Source of the DNA: Streptomyces venezuelae
GTDB taxonomy: Bacteria > Actinomycetota > Actinomycetes > Streptomycetales > Streptomycetaceae
Direction of reading: 5' to 3'
NCBI RefSeq assembly: GCF_008642375.1
Contig: NZ_CP029194.1
Location: 496,001-560,000, forward strand
Length of the DNA: 64,000 nucleotides
The notes under the pieces are model-generated. The model was given only the letters and a program-made list of their open reading frames with translations. It was not told where the DNA came from and ran no database searches. Made by a program: the position numbers and the translations under genes. Below, one piece after another: positions 1 through 7,516 of this stretch. The number at the start of each line of letters is the position of its first letter. Positions within the stretch are counted from its first letter, which is position 1.

Positions 1-410
1 CCGCCCCTCCCGGCGGTGGGCCCCTGCTCGTGGTCGACCTCGGCGCCCAGCTGACCGAGGTGACGCTCGTCGTCGACGGCCTGGTGGAGGACGCACGGCT
101 GGCAGAGGTCGGTGTCGACGACGTGCCGGAGTCGGGACGGCTGCCCGACACGATCGCCGGGACGGCTGCCGACCTGGTCAGCGACCTGTGGCGGCACGAC
201 AGCACGGGCGCCGTCCGCGGCGCGCTGCGCCGCGGAGTCCTGGTGACCGGCGGAGGCGCGCACCGCATGGACGTGACGGGTCGCCTGGCGCACCTCCTCC
301 GGGCCCGCCTGCGGCTGGCGAGCGACCCGTCGACGAGCGTCGTCCGCGGCGCGGGACTGATGCTGGCCTCCGCCCTGCGCCACCCGGGCGGCCCCCTCGG
401 CCGCGACTGA
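1..410 (+). CDS. MreB-like actin-fold protein, C-terminal fragment
   Basis: The reading frame is already open at base 3 and has no start in the window, so the gene is cut by the left edge; about 135 C-terminal residues are present. Visible actin/Hsp70-fold marks are a VVDLGAQLTEVTL stretch (a phosphate-loop-like DLG), a GVLVTGGGA adenosine-type motif near the end, and a closing VVRGAGLML segment, the same order as in MreB/Mbl. MreB proteins polymerise under the membrane and guide wall synthesis; Streptomyces carry several divergent paralogues used mainly in sporulation. Assignment to a particular paralogue is not possible from this fragment. The next gene is convergent, 12 bases away. Confidence 0.6.
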   Translation, partial: APPGGGPLLVVDLGAQLTEVTLVVDGLVEDARLAEVGVDDVPESGRLPDTIAGTAADLVSDLWRHDSTGAVRGALRRGVLVTGGGAHRMDVTGRLAHLLRARLRLASDPSTSVVRGAGLMLASALRHPGGPLGRD

Positions 411-422
411 TCCTTTCGAAGG

Positions 423-794
423 TCAGCAGCCGGTCGACCAGATGTGGGAGTCGCCCCGGTCGTTGGCGGCGCCGTTGTAGCCGACCTCCTGCCCTGGGGC
501 GAGGCAGATGGTCATACCGCCTCCCTGCCAGGCGCTCTCGTAGACCTTGACGTGGTCCTTGATGCCGGGTCCCGAGATGCCGTGGTTGGCCCAGGAGGAG
601 TCGGTGTCGGAGATCCAGCTCTCCCACCAGCCGTCGTCTCCGCTCCAGTTGGCACGCTGGCCGCCGAAGTTCGAGTCCTGCCAGACGCAGAACTCCCCGC
701 TGGGACATTCGGCGGCGCCTGCCGAGGCGGCGAGGGTGAGGCCGGCGGTGACGGCGAGCAGTGCCGCCGCGGAGAGGGCGAGGATGCGCTTCAC
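423..794 (-). CDS. Secreted peptidase inhibitor family I36-like protein
   Basis: A 123-residue exported protein. Residues 1-28 are a signal peptide (positive KR, then an Ala/Leu-rich core ending ASAGA-A). The mature part is small, rich in Trp, Gly and Asp, with four Cys (30, 36, 97, 123) that could form two disulfides, and a CPSGEFCVWQDSNFGG opening typical of the I36 / beta-gamma-crystallin-like inhibitors of Streptomyces that block metalloproteases. The GTG start at 794 overlaps the TGA of the upstream lipoprotein gene (GTGA) and has a GAAAGG ribosome site, so the two genes are translationally coupled. Inhibitor activity is inferred from family only. Confidence 0.8.
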   Translation of the reverse strand: MKRILALSAAALLAVTAGLTLAASAGAAECPSGEFCVWQDSNFGGQRANWSGDDGWWESWISDTDSSWANHGISGPGIKDHVKVYESAWQGGGMTICLAPGQEVGYNGAANDRGDSHIWSTGC

Positions 795-1504
795 GAGTGT
801 TCGTGGCCTTTCTGCGGTTGGGTGGGTGCGGGCAGTTCGACTGCCCGCCGCAGTGCGCGGTCGCGCAGCTGCCGGTATGCGGTGAGCTGGTCGCGGTGCA
901 GGGTCCGGACCACGACCAGCTCGACGGCCTCCAGTCGGGCGCGAACGTCGTCGAGTCCGCTCTCCTTGGCGCAGCGGGCGGCGACGGCGGGGTCGGGAGC
1001 GGCGGGCCGGGGTCGGTCGGCCGGGGTGGCGCACCGGGTCCAGCGGGCGAGCGCCTCCTGATGGGCGGGGTCGTCGCGCATGCGGGCCTGGGCCTCGGCG
1101 CGAAGGTTGCCGACGGTGACCTGAGCCCGGAACCAGCGGCGGGCGTCGCCGTAGAGCCGGGCTCGCGCGGCGGCGAGGCAGCCGTCCTCGTGGGCGGTGA
1201 CGGTGGCGCCCGTGGCGAGCGTGACGGAGAGCTCGCGGGGCCCCGCCCCGAAGAGCGCAGCCTGGAGGGTCCGGTCCTCGTCCGGGGCGCGGGCCCGTGC
1301 CGTGAGGGTGAGGCCCCGGTCCGCGAGGCAGTCGACGACGAGCCGGTGCTCGGCCGCCTCCAGGAGGGCGTCCTGGGCCTTCCGGTCGGCCGGAACGCCC
1401 GGTTTTCCGGACGTGCCCGGGCCGACGACGGTGCAGCCGGAGATGAGCAGGGAGGCGGCTGCGGTGACGAGGGCGCGGCGGGCGCGAGGTGTGCTGCGGA
1501 GCAT
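791..1504 (-). CDS. Putative lipoprotein of unknown function
   Basis: A 237-residue protein. The ATG at 1504 is chosen because it is preceded by a GAAGGGGG ribosome site and gives a clean lipoprotein signal: Arg-rich start, hydrophobic stretch, then lipobox LISGC with the lipidated Cys at residue 24. The reading frame stays open another 116 codons upstream, but that part has no start context. The mature protein is Ala/Arg-rich, probably mostly helical (ARARLEAVELVVVRTLHRDQ type segments) with scattered single Cys residues; no known domain recognised. It is coupled (GTGA) to the I36-like secreted inhibitor, so the two may act together outside the membrane. Confidence 0.8.
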   Translation of the reverse strand: MLRSTPRARRALVTAAASLLISGCTVVGPGTSGKPGVPADRKAQDALLEAAEHRLVVDCLADRGLTLTARARAPDEDRTLQAALFGAGPRELSVTLATGATVTAHEDGCLAAARARLYGDARRWFRAQVTVGNLRAEAQARMRDDPAHQEALARWTRCATPADRPRPAAPDPAVAARCAKESGLDDVRARLEAVELVVVRTLHRDQLTAYRQLRDRALRRAVELPAPTQPQKGHEHS

Positions 1505-1665
1505 GGGGTCCCCCTTCGAGCATCCAGGTCGGCGGGGTCCGGATGATCGTCCGGAGGGCCCGGGAAGATCACTGCCCGTAGTCGGACGGGCCATGCCGAG
1601 GCTCACTCGAACGGGTCGAACGCGCCGGGTCGTGCGCCCTTCGGGCGCCCTCGCGCGGGAACGAA

Positions 1666-1695
1666 CCCCGGGACGTCCCCCGGAACGTCCCGGGG
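1666..1695. repeat. GC-rich inverted repeat
   Basis: Perfect 11-bp arms (CCCCGGGACGT at 1666-1676 and its complement at 1685-1695) with an 8-base loop. It lies just beyond the terminator hairpin in the direction of leftward transcription and could be a back-up terminator or a leader structure of the lipoprotein gene. Confidence 0.6.
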
Positions 1696-1704
1696 AACGA
1701 CAAA

Positions 1705-1736
1705 GCCCCGGTTGGACGGGGGGTTCCAACCGGGGC
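1705..1736 (-). terminator. Probable intrinsic terminator of the polysaccharide deacetylase gene
   Basis: Perfect 12-bp arms (GCCCCGGTTGGA at 1705-1716, complement at 1725-1736) around an 8-base loop. Read on the minus strand the stem is followed by TTTGTCG, a short T-run. It lies 160 bases past the deacetylase stop and before the lipoprotein start, so it should separate the two transcripts. Confidence 0.75.
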
Positions 1737-1847
1737 CTGTAGCCGTGACAACGAAGAGCGGTCACCTCTAGGGGGGGACCATGGGGACCGGGCCCCTTCG
1801 CAGTCACATACGTATGAACGGTAAACCTATCCCGAATGTTCCGTGTA

Positions 1848-1868
1848 CTCACATGTGGGTGATGTGAG
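1848..1868. repeat. Short hairpin after the deacetylase stop
   Basis: Perfect 7-bp arms (CTCACAT / ATGTGAG) around a 7-base loop, 28 bases beyond the deacetylase stop. There is no T-run; a weak terminator or an operator are both possible. Confidence 0.4.
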
Positions 1869-1896
1869 TCAGCTCACCCGGTTTCCGCAGGTCTCG

Positions 1897-2688
1897 TCAC
1901 TCCGCCTCGGGAGCGTAGACGACCCCGGGCTCGGCCTTTCCGGGAGCGAGGAGTTCGGGCACCGTCACGAAGGTGAAGCCCCGGTTCTTCAGCTCGTCGA
2001 TGATCGAGGGGACGGCCGGCACTGTTCCGTCGTAGATGTCGTGGAGCAGGATGATGCCGTCGCGCCCCGCCTGGTCGATCACGCGCTGCCGTATCAGCGC
2101 GGAGTCGGTGGTGGAGTAGTCCTTGGCCGTGACGCTCCAGAGGATCTGCGCGAGGCCGAGTTCCTTGCTGACCTCGGAGACGGTGTCGTCGGTACGGCCC
2201 TGCGGCGGGCGCATCAGCGTGGGCTTGCGGCCGGTTATCTTCTCGACGGCGGTCTGGGTGAGAGCCAGCTCCTCGCGCACCTCGGCCTTGTCGAGGCCGG
2301 TGAGTATGCGGTGGCTCCAGGTGTGGTTGGCGACCTCGTGCCCCTCGTCGGCGATGCGCTTGACCACCTCGGGGTAGCGGTCGACGTGCCTCTTGCCGAG
2401 CAGGAAGAAGGTGGCGGGGACCTGCTTCTCCTTGAGGACGTCGAGGAGCCGGGGCGTGTCCTTGCCCGGCCCGGCGTCGAAGGTCAGCGCTATGCACTTC
2501 ACCTCGGCGCAGTCGACGCGCCGAGCGCTCCCGCCCGCACCCGCCTTGCCGTCGGTCACGGCCTCGTCCCGGGCGTCCTGAGGAGTGACCCGGTCGACCC
2601 CGCACCCGCCGAGCGTCAGCATCAGCGACGCGGCCGCGAGTACGACGGCCGCTGTCCCCCTGCGGCGGCCCGGCCTGAATCCGAACAT
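1897..2688 (-). CDS. Polysaccharide deacetylase lipoprotein (NodB homology)
   Basis: A 263-residue exported lipoprotein: Arg-rich N-terminus, hydrophobic core and lipobox LGGC with Cys29. The rest is a NodB-type carbohydrate esterase (family CE4) domain that removes acetyl groups from wall peptidoglycan or other glycans. Visible motifs are LTFDAGPG (catalytic Asp71), HTWSH (metal ligands His122 and His126), RPPQGR, and LLHD near the end. The second Asp of the classic TFDDG motif is Ala72 here, so metal binding may rely on the two His or activity may be altered. ATG at 2688 is preceded by GGGGAAAG. It reads leftward towards the strong terminator at 1705-1736. Confidence 0.88.
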   Translation of the reverse strand: MFGFRPGRRRGTAAVVLAAASLMLTLGGCGVDRVTPQDARDEAVTDGKAGAGGSARRVDCAEVKCIALTFDAGPGKDTPRLLDVLKEKQVPATFFLLGKRHVDRYPEVVKRIADEGHEVANHTWSHRILTGLDKAEVREELALTQTAVEKITGRKPTLMRPPQGRTDDTVSEVSKELGLAQILWSVTAKDYSTTDSALIRQRVIDQAGRDGIILLHDIYDGTVPAVPSIIDELKNRGFTFVTVPELLAPGKAEPGVVYAPEAE

Positions 2689-2870
2689 GGTGGAACCCGC
2701 TTTCCCCGGTGAAGTCCTCGATGGGTCGCCACCGCCTGGTCAGGACGGATCATGCGACGCCAGAGGACTCTACACACGGTGTATACCGGCGTTCGCAGGG
2801 GGGTGCCCCAAGCCCTTCGGGGAGAGCTCACGGGACCGCACGTGGATCCGCGGGACCTCGCGGGAGTCCT

Positions 2871-2916
2871 CGCCGCGAGGGATGCTGGAGTCCCCGCCGC
2901 GAGGGATGCTGGAGTC
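2871..2916. repeat. Two direct copies of a 22-bp repeat
   Basis: The 22-bp unit beginning CGCCGCGAGGGATGCTGG occurs at 2871-2892 and again at 2895-2916 (24-bp period). It lies just upstream of the 2940 start and its ribosome site, so it belongs to the leader of that small gene. Confidence 0.8.
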
Positions 2917-2939
2917 GTGGCACGAGGAGCCGCGAGGAG

Positions 2940-3317
2940 ATGAGCGACGTGTACGACTTGCACATCGACACCGACGTCACGGTGCAGCTGAGCGACTGCT
3001 GCCGGGAGGACGCCCAGGCCGTGTTCGACGTCCTCGACCGCGTCTACCAGCTGGAGGACATGGAGACTCCGGGCCCGCGGACGGCGGAGGGCCCGGCCAC
3101 CACCGTCTGGGTCGCCACGTTCGACACGGCCGGCGGACGCCGCGAGGACGTGGGCCCGACGCATCTGTCCGCGTTGGTCGGTGCCACCCTCACCGGTGGC
3201 TACCACGCCGTCGACGAGGTCGAGCGCGTCCTCGCCACCGGCTTCGACATCCGGTCCCTGCAGTCGGTCTCGGGTGACCAGGAGACCGAGGCCCGCCTTT
3301 TGCTCGCCTCCCGCTGA
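2940..3317 (+). CDS. Hypothetical protein, 125 residues
   Basis: The start at ATG 2940 is supported by GAGGAG-type ribosome sites directly upstream (GAGGAGCCGCGAGGAG); the longer frame from 2709 reads through repeats and is rejected. The protein is acidic and soluble, with no signal peptide or membrane segment. It begins MSDVYDLHIDTDVTVQLSD, has a VYQLEDMETPG stretch and a VATFDTAG core. No family recognised. It is divergent from the deacetylase gene and followed by the convergent ligase gene. Confidence 0.65.
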   Translation: MSDVYDLHIDTDVTVQLSDCCREDAQAVFDVLDRVYQLEDMETPGPRTAEGPATTVWVATFDTAGGRREDVGPTHLSALVGATLTGGYHAVDEVERVLATGFDIRSLQSVSGDQETEARLLLASR

Positions 3318-3402
3318 GCGACGAGGTGACCAACCCCCCGGGCGGAGCGGACGGGCGCCGTCCGGGGGCCCGCGTCTGCCCGCACGGTCACCCGCCCCCG
3401 TC

Positions 3403-4950
3403 TCAGCGGCGCCCGGTGATCGTCTCTACGGTGTCGGCCTCCGAGGCGGGCTTGTCGGGCCGGTGGCGCAGGACGCGGGCGAAGCGGAGGGTGATCCCGG
3501 CCGGATACCGCGTCGAGGCCTGGAGCCCGTCGTAGGCGATCTCCACGACGAGCTCGGGTCGCACCCGCACGGTGAACCCGTCGTCCGCCACGGCGAGTTC
3601 CCCGAGCCGCTCGGTCTGCCAGCGAAGCATGGAGTCGGAAAGGCCCTTGAAGGTCTTTCCCAGCATCACGAAGCCGCCGTCCTCGGCGCGCGCGCCGAGG
3701 TGGAGGTTGGAGAGCAGCCCGGTCCTGCGCCCGTGTCCCCGCTCGACGGCGAGGACGACGAGGTCGACGGTGTGGACGGGCTTCACCTTCAGCCAGGTGC
3801 GGCCCCGCCGGCCGGCCACGTAGGGCGCGTCCAGCGCCTTGACGAGGACTCCCTCGTGGCCGCGATCCAGCGTCTCGGTGAAGAAGCGCTCGGCCTCCTC
3901 GACCCGTGCGGGATCGGCCGGGTCCGTGACGACGAGGCGGCGGACCCGCTGGGACTCGGGGAGCAGCCGGGCGAGGACGGCGTGCCGGTCCCGGCCCGGC
4001 CGGTCGATCAGGCTCTCGCCGTCGGCGGCGAGGACGTCGAAGAAGACGGGTGTCAGGGGCAGAGCGGCCCGCGCCCCGGCCACGTCGCTACGGGATCCCA
4101 CCCGGGCCGCGATGGACTGGAAGGACACGGGACGCCCGGTGGCGGGGTCGAGCGCGATGACCTCCCCGTCGAGGATGAACGTCTCGGAGGGCACGGCGCG
4201 GGCGGTGGCGACGACCTCCGGGAGCCGGTCGGTGATGTCGTCGAGGGAACGGGTGTGGACCCGCACGTCGTCGCCGCTGCGGTGCACCTGCACGCGGATG
4301 CCGTCGAGCTTCTCCTCCACGACGCAGGCGCCCAGGTCGGCGACCGCCTCGGTGACGGAGGCGGCGGTGTGCGCGAGCATGGGCTGCACCGGACTCCCGA
4401 CCCGCAGCGTGAACCGGTCGAGCGCACCCGCCCCTTCGGCCAGCACGGCCTGGGCGACCGGAGGCAGGGAGCCTTCGAGCATGACGGCACGGCGCAGCTC
4501 GGCGGCGGGCACGGCGGCGGCCTTGGCGACGCCTTCCAGGGCGATCGCGTCGAGGGCCCCCTGCCGTACGTCCCCGGAGAGGAGCCGGAGCAAGAGCTCC
4601 TGCTCCTCACGGGTGGCGGCGGTGAACAGCGAGCGGACGAGCCGGTCCCGCTCCGCCCGGGAGCCCGTCCCCGAGACCGCGGCGAGCTCCGAGAGCGCGG
4701 TGTCGACGCGCGCGAGCGTGAGACCGGGCACCTCGGCGGGCGGGATCGCGGGCGGGACAAGGTTCTTGAGGACACTCCACCCGACGCCGATCCGCCCCTG
4801 CGGGAGCCGGCCCGCGAGGTAGGCGATGACGAGCGGGCTCTCCTCGGGCACGGCTTCCGCGAAGAGCTCGGCCAGCAGACCGATCTTGCGCGAGCGCGCG
4901 GAGGTGGCGGCGACCTCCCGGGACACCTCCGCGACACGGGCGAGCAGCAT
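3403..4950 (-). CDS. ATP-dependent DNA ligase
   Basis: A 515-residue ligase that seals nicks in duplex DNA through an enzyme-AMP intermediate. The N-terminal 190 residues are the helical DNA-binding domain of the archaeal/eukaryal type. The adenylation domain carries motif I EEKLDGIR with nucleophile Lys214, DGE at 261-263 (motif III region), EGVLVK at 366-371 (motif IV) and WLKVKP at 386-391 (motif V), followed by an OB fold (GKTFKGLSD). Length and order match the about 510-residue ATP ligases that actinobacteria carry in addition to NAD-dependent LigA. The ATG at 4950 gives the standard MLLARVAEVS start; the longer frame to 5811 is an overlap with the next gene. Confidence 0.93.
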   Translation of the reverse strand: MLLARVAEVSREVAATSARSRKIGLLAELFAEAVPEESPLVIAYLAGRLPQGRIGVGWSVLKNLVPPAIPPAEVPGLTLARVDTALSELAAVSGTGSRAERDRLVRSLFTAATREEQELLLRLLSGDVRQGALDAIALEGVAKAAAVPAAELRRAVMLEGSLPPVAQAVLAEGAGALDRFTLRVGSPVQPMLAHTAASVTEAVADLGACVVEEKLDGIRVQVHRSGDDVRVHTRSLDDITDRLPEVVATARAVPSETFILDGEVIALDPATGRPVSFQSIAARVGSRSDVAGARAALPLTPVFFDVLAADGESLIDRPGRDRHAVLARLLPESQRVRRLVVTDPADPARVEEAERFFTETLDRGHEGVLVKALDAPYVAGRRGRTWLKVKPVHTVDLVVLAVERGHGRRTGLLSNLHLGARAEDGGFVMLGKTFKGLSDSMLRWQTERLGELAVADDGFTVRVRPELVVEIAYDGLQASTRYPAGITLRFARVLRHRPDKPASEADTVETITGRR

Positions 4951-5009
4951 GGGCCCATCCTCCCCACACCGCGCCTCCGCCGCACGCCGGCGCCGGACCC
5001 GCTGCCGCG

Positions 5010-6173
5010 TCAGGGCCAGCCCACGGGCCTCCTCCTTCTCCGCCCGCGTGTGGCACGCGCGGCCGTCCTGCGGAGGAGCCGGTCGAGCAGCCGGGGGCGG
5101 GAGGAGCCGGCCCGCGACACCGGGTCCGGGCCTGGGCCCGGGTCCGTCCCCGGAAAGACCACGGGAGGCCGCCCGACGGCCGGTGTCTCCGCGCCTCGCA
5201 CCGCCGGCAGCGGACCGGAGGCCGGTGGCCGGATCGAGGCCGGTGGAGCACCCGAGTCCGGAGGTGGGTCCGCTGCCGAGCGCGGGTCGGAGGCCTGCAG
5301 CGGCCACCGGGGCGGTGGCGGCTCCACGGGCGGTGACGGCTGCGACCGCCGCCGCGGCACGTGGACCTGGTCCCGGGCCTCGCCGGGGTGCGGAGCGGGG
5401 CGGTCCGCGCGCGCCTCGTCCAGGGCAAGGGCCAGGCTCATCCGGAGCCAGAGGACCTCGTCCGGCTCGTCGGCCAGCGCGAGCCGCTCCGCGACCTCGC
5501 GGGCCGCAGGCGACACCGGGTGGCCGGGCTGTGGTGGCGGGCGCAACCGGTCGAGGTGAGCGCGCTCGTACGGATCGCCGACGACCTCGGCCAGATGGCC
5601 GGGGTGGAGCATGGAGGCGATGGCCGCCGCGCGGGACCAGGGATCGCCCGTGGCCCGCAGCAGCAGGGCGAGCCGGCGCGCCCGCCAGTTCCTCGGCCTG
5701 GAGTCCTCGTGCGCGTCGAGACGCTCGCGCACGTCCTGGGGCAGCCGCCCGCTGAGCAGTGCCGGGTGGGAGAGGGCGAATTCGGCCACCTCCGCAGCGA
5801 GATACATCCACACCACCGCCCGGTAGCGGTTCAGATAGAACCGCACCGGGCTGAGGTGCCCCGTCCTGGCCAGTCGCGTGAACCGGTCCTGCGGCACGGA
5901 CAGGAGCTCCGCCGCCTCCCGGGTGCCCACCGCCCGCACCCGCTCACGCAGGCCCTCGGGGAAGTCCGGCGCGGCCCTGAGCCGGTCGACCTCAGCCCGC
6001 TCGACACGCCGCCGCTCCCCGTCGCCGACCGGAACGGTCCTCACCAGGCCCAGCTGCGTCGCGAGCCGGAACTCGCCGCGCCTCAGCTCCAGTTCCTCCG
6101 CCGCCTGCCCCGGTGTCACCGTGCGCGCGCCTTCGTCCACCGTCATCGCGTGGTCCCCCGGTGCGTTCGTCAC
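5010..6173 (-). CDS. DUF6397-like protein with disordered tail
   Basis: A 387-residue protein from GTG 6173 (GGAG upstream); an internal ATG at 6146 behind GGGGGACC would give 378 residues. Residues 15-110 look like two helix-turn-helix-type units (TVTPGQAAEELELRRGEF and GTREAAELLSVPQDRFTRL), followed by a helical region about 110-270 containing RFYLNRYRAVVWMYLAAEVAEF. The last 120 residues are Pro/Ser/Arg-rich and probably disordered. This layout resembles the Streptomyces-specific DUF6397 family, which has no known function; the helix-turn-helix-like start suggests DNA binding (inference). It lies downstream of the conservon on the same strand, with two DnaA-box-like sites in its upstream region. 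Confidence 0.75.
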   Translation of the reverse strand: MTNAPGDHAMTVDEGARTVTPGQAAEELELRRGEFRLATQLGLVRTVPVGDGERRRVERAEVDRLRAAPDFPEGLRERVRAVGTREAAELLSVPQDRFTRLARTGHLSPVRFYLNRYRAVVWMYLAAEVAEFALSHPALLSGRLPQDVRERLDAHEDSRPRNWRARRLALLLRATGDPWSRAAAIASMLHPGHLAEVVGDPYERAHLDRLRPPPQPGHPVSPAAREVAERLALADEPDEVLWLRMSLALALDEARADRPAPHPGEARDQVHVPRRRSQPSPPVEPPPPRWPLQASDPRSAADPPPDSGAPPASIRPPASGPLPAVRGAETPAVGRPPVVFPGTDPGPGPDPVSRAGSSRPRLLDRLLRRTAARATRGRRRRRPVGWP

Positions 6174-6227
6174 TCTCGTACTCCGACGAGAGAAAACGTA
6201 ACGCAGAGTGACATCATTCGGACGGCC

Positions 6228-6250
6228 TGTGGACAGCGCCCTGTGGACAA
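6228..6250. promoter_or_regulatory. Pair of DnaA-box-like sequences
   Basis: TGTGGACAG (6228-6236) and TGTGGACAA (6242-6250) lie head-to-tail with a 14-bp period. The second is the exact complement of TTGTCCACA, the preferred Streptomyces DnaA box. They sit in the 83-bp gap upstream of the DUF6397-like gene. Two boxes are too few for an origin; a DnaA-regulated promoter or chance are the options. Confidence 0.5.
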
Positions 6251-6256
6251 CCCTTG

Positions 6257-6670
6257 TCAGTACGCGGTGTCACCCGGGAGGCCCGGCTGGCGGGCCGCCA
6301 CGCCGAGGTGCTCGCCGACCCGGTTGACCAGCAGCGTCATCTCGTATGCCACCTGGCCGACGTCCGCCTCGGCGGCGCTGAGGACACAGAGGCAGCTGCC
6401 CTCGCCCGCCGCCGTCACGAAGAGCAGCGCCTCGTCGAACTCGACCATCGTCTGACGGGCCCGCCCGGCCCGGAAGTGCCGGCCGGAGCCCCGGGCCAGG
6501 CTGTGCAGGCCCGAGGAGACGGCGGCCAGGTGCTCGGCGTCCTCCCGCGCGAGACCACTGCTCGCGCCCGTCACCAGACCGTCGTTCGACAGCACCAGCG
6601 CGTGCCGTATGGACCCGACCCGTTGGGTCAGATCGTCCAGAAGCCAGTCCAGTTCCTTGTCCAGCGCCAT
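6257..6670 (-). CDS. Roadblock/LC7 domain protein (second CvnB-like)
   Basis: A 137-residue single-domain protein of the roadblock/LC7 (MglB-like) family, which regulates small GTPases as a dimer. It opens LDWLLDDLTQRVGSIRHALVLSNDG and contains GLAREDAEHLAAVSSGLHSLARG and a conserved Met-Val-Glu segment, matching the CvnB paralogue at 7927-8361 almost motif for motif. The start at ATG 6670 follows from this alignment; the longer frame to 6772 lacks family similarity. It is separated from the GTPase gene by a 228-bp gap, so it may have its own promoter. It is a likely extra partner or paralogous regulator for the conservon GTPase. Confidence 0.9.
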   Translation of the reverse strand: MALDKELDWLLDDLTQRVGSIRHALVLSNDGLVTGASSGLAREDAEHLAAVSSGLHSLARGSGRHFRAGRARQTMVEFDEALLFVTAAGEGSCLCVLSAAEADVGQVAYEMTLLVNRVGEHLGVAARQPGLPGDTAY

Positions 6671-6898
6671 GCGTGGTCCTCCCCCTTGGTCTTTCGTCCC
6701 CGTCGACCCGCAAGTCGTCCGGCTCCGCGTGTCGTGGCAAGCCTTACGCACTGTCGTGGACAGGGCAAGCACCGGGCCCCGCCCGCGCGTCCCGCCCGAT
6801 GTCCGAGGTGCGAGGCACCATGGGGCGTGACGAGGACGACCGAGGATCAGTGGCGGACCCTTCGCGTCCGTGGAGTCTCCGACCGAAGGCGCGGGGCC

Positions 6899-7516
6899 TC
6901 AGCCGACGCTGTCGAGGAGTCGTGCGGTGTGCATCCGCCCGGCGTACTCGACGAGACGGATGAGCACTTCCTTCCCCGAGTCCCGGTCGCGGGCGTCGCA
7001 CAGCACCACGGGTGTGCCGCGGTCCAGGTCGAGCGCGCGGGAGACCTCGTGCGCGCCGTACGTCCGGGCGCCCGTGAAGCAGTTGACGGCGACGACGAAG
7101 GGGATCTTGCGGTGCTCGAAGTAGTCGACTGCGGGAAAGCAGTCCTCGAGCCGCCGGGTGTCGGCGAGCACGACGGCCCCCAGTGCGCCCTGGGACAGCT
7201 CGTCCCACAGGAACCAGAAGCGGTCCTGACCGGGGGTGCCGAAGAGGTAGAGGGAGAGCCCGGAGCGGATCGTGATGCGGCCGAAGTCCATGGCGACGGT
7301 CGTGGTGGTCTTCTGGTCGACTCCCCCGGTGTCGTCGACGAGTTCACCGGCGCGGCTGAGCTGCTCCTCCGTCCGCAGGGGCCGGATCTCGCTGACGGCG
7401 CCGACCAGGGTGGTCTTGCCCACGCCGAATCCGCCGGCGACCAGGATCTTCAGGGCGAGGGCGGTGGTGTCCACGCCCTCGCGCGCGCCGGTGCTCTCAG
7501 AGCGCTCGTAGGCCAT
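6899..7516 (-). CDS. cvnD: Conservon GTPase-like protein (CvnD family)
   Basis: A 205-residue soluble P-loop protein of the CvnD / MglA-like family. The Walker A loop GGFGVGKTT is at residues 28-36; TTTTVAMDFGR is the switch I region, FGTPGQDRFWFLWDEL is switch II, with TPGQ where Ras proteins have DxxG, and VAVNCF replaces the NKxD specificity motif, as usual for this family. Cvn GTPases cycle between GDP and GTP at the membrane under control of the CvnA-C proteins, like a eukaryotic receptor complex. Its start overlaps the DUF742 gene by 20 bases, so it is coupled as the last gene of the four-gene operon. Confidence 0.93.
   Translation of the reverse strand: MAYERSESTGAREGVDTTALALKILVAGGFGVGKTTLVGAVSEIRPLRTEEQLSRAGELVDDTGGVDQKTTTTVAMDFGRITIRSGLSLYLFGTPGQDRFWFLWDELSQGALGAVVLADTRRLEDCFPAVDYFEHRKIPFVVAVNCFTGARTYGAHEVSRALDLDRGTPVVLCDARDRDSGKEVLIRLVEYAGRMHTARLLDSVG

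Larger units (their letters stand above)
1505..1896. other. 392-bp intergenic region with three hairpins
   Basis: This gap between two leftward genes holds no convincing reading frame. It contains a strong terminator-like hairpin (1705-1736), a second GC-rich inverted repeat right beside it (1666-1695), and a weaker 7-bp stem close to the deacetylase stop (1848-1868). The remainder shows nothing I can interpret with confidence. Confidence 0.6.

Noticed and set aside
178..1572. Long minus-strand frame (464 codons)
   Set aside because: Arg/Pro-rich translation without motifs; it is a GC-frame shadow of the I36 and lipoprotein genes.
1705..1736. tRNA or small structured RNA
   Set aside because: A single stem of 12 bp without a cloverleaf.
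1817..1842. ECF-type promoter (GGAAC-N17-CGTT on the minus strand)
   Set aside because: It would read into the strong terminator at 1705-1736 before reaching the lipoprotein gene, and the match is short; left out.
3181..5559. Plus-strand frame of 792 codons
   Set aside because: It is antisense to the ATP-dependent ligase and reads as low-complexity Gly/Asp/Arg-rich protein.
6228..6250. Replication origin
   Set aside because: Only two DnaA-like boxes and no AT-rich unwinding region, dnaA or dnaN nearby.
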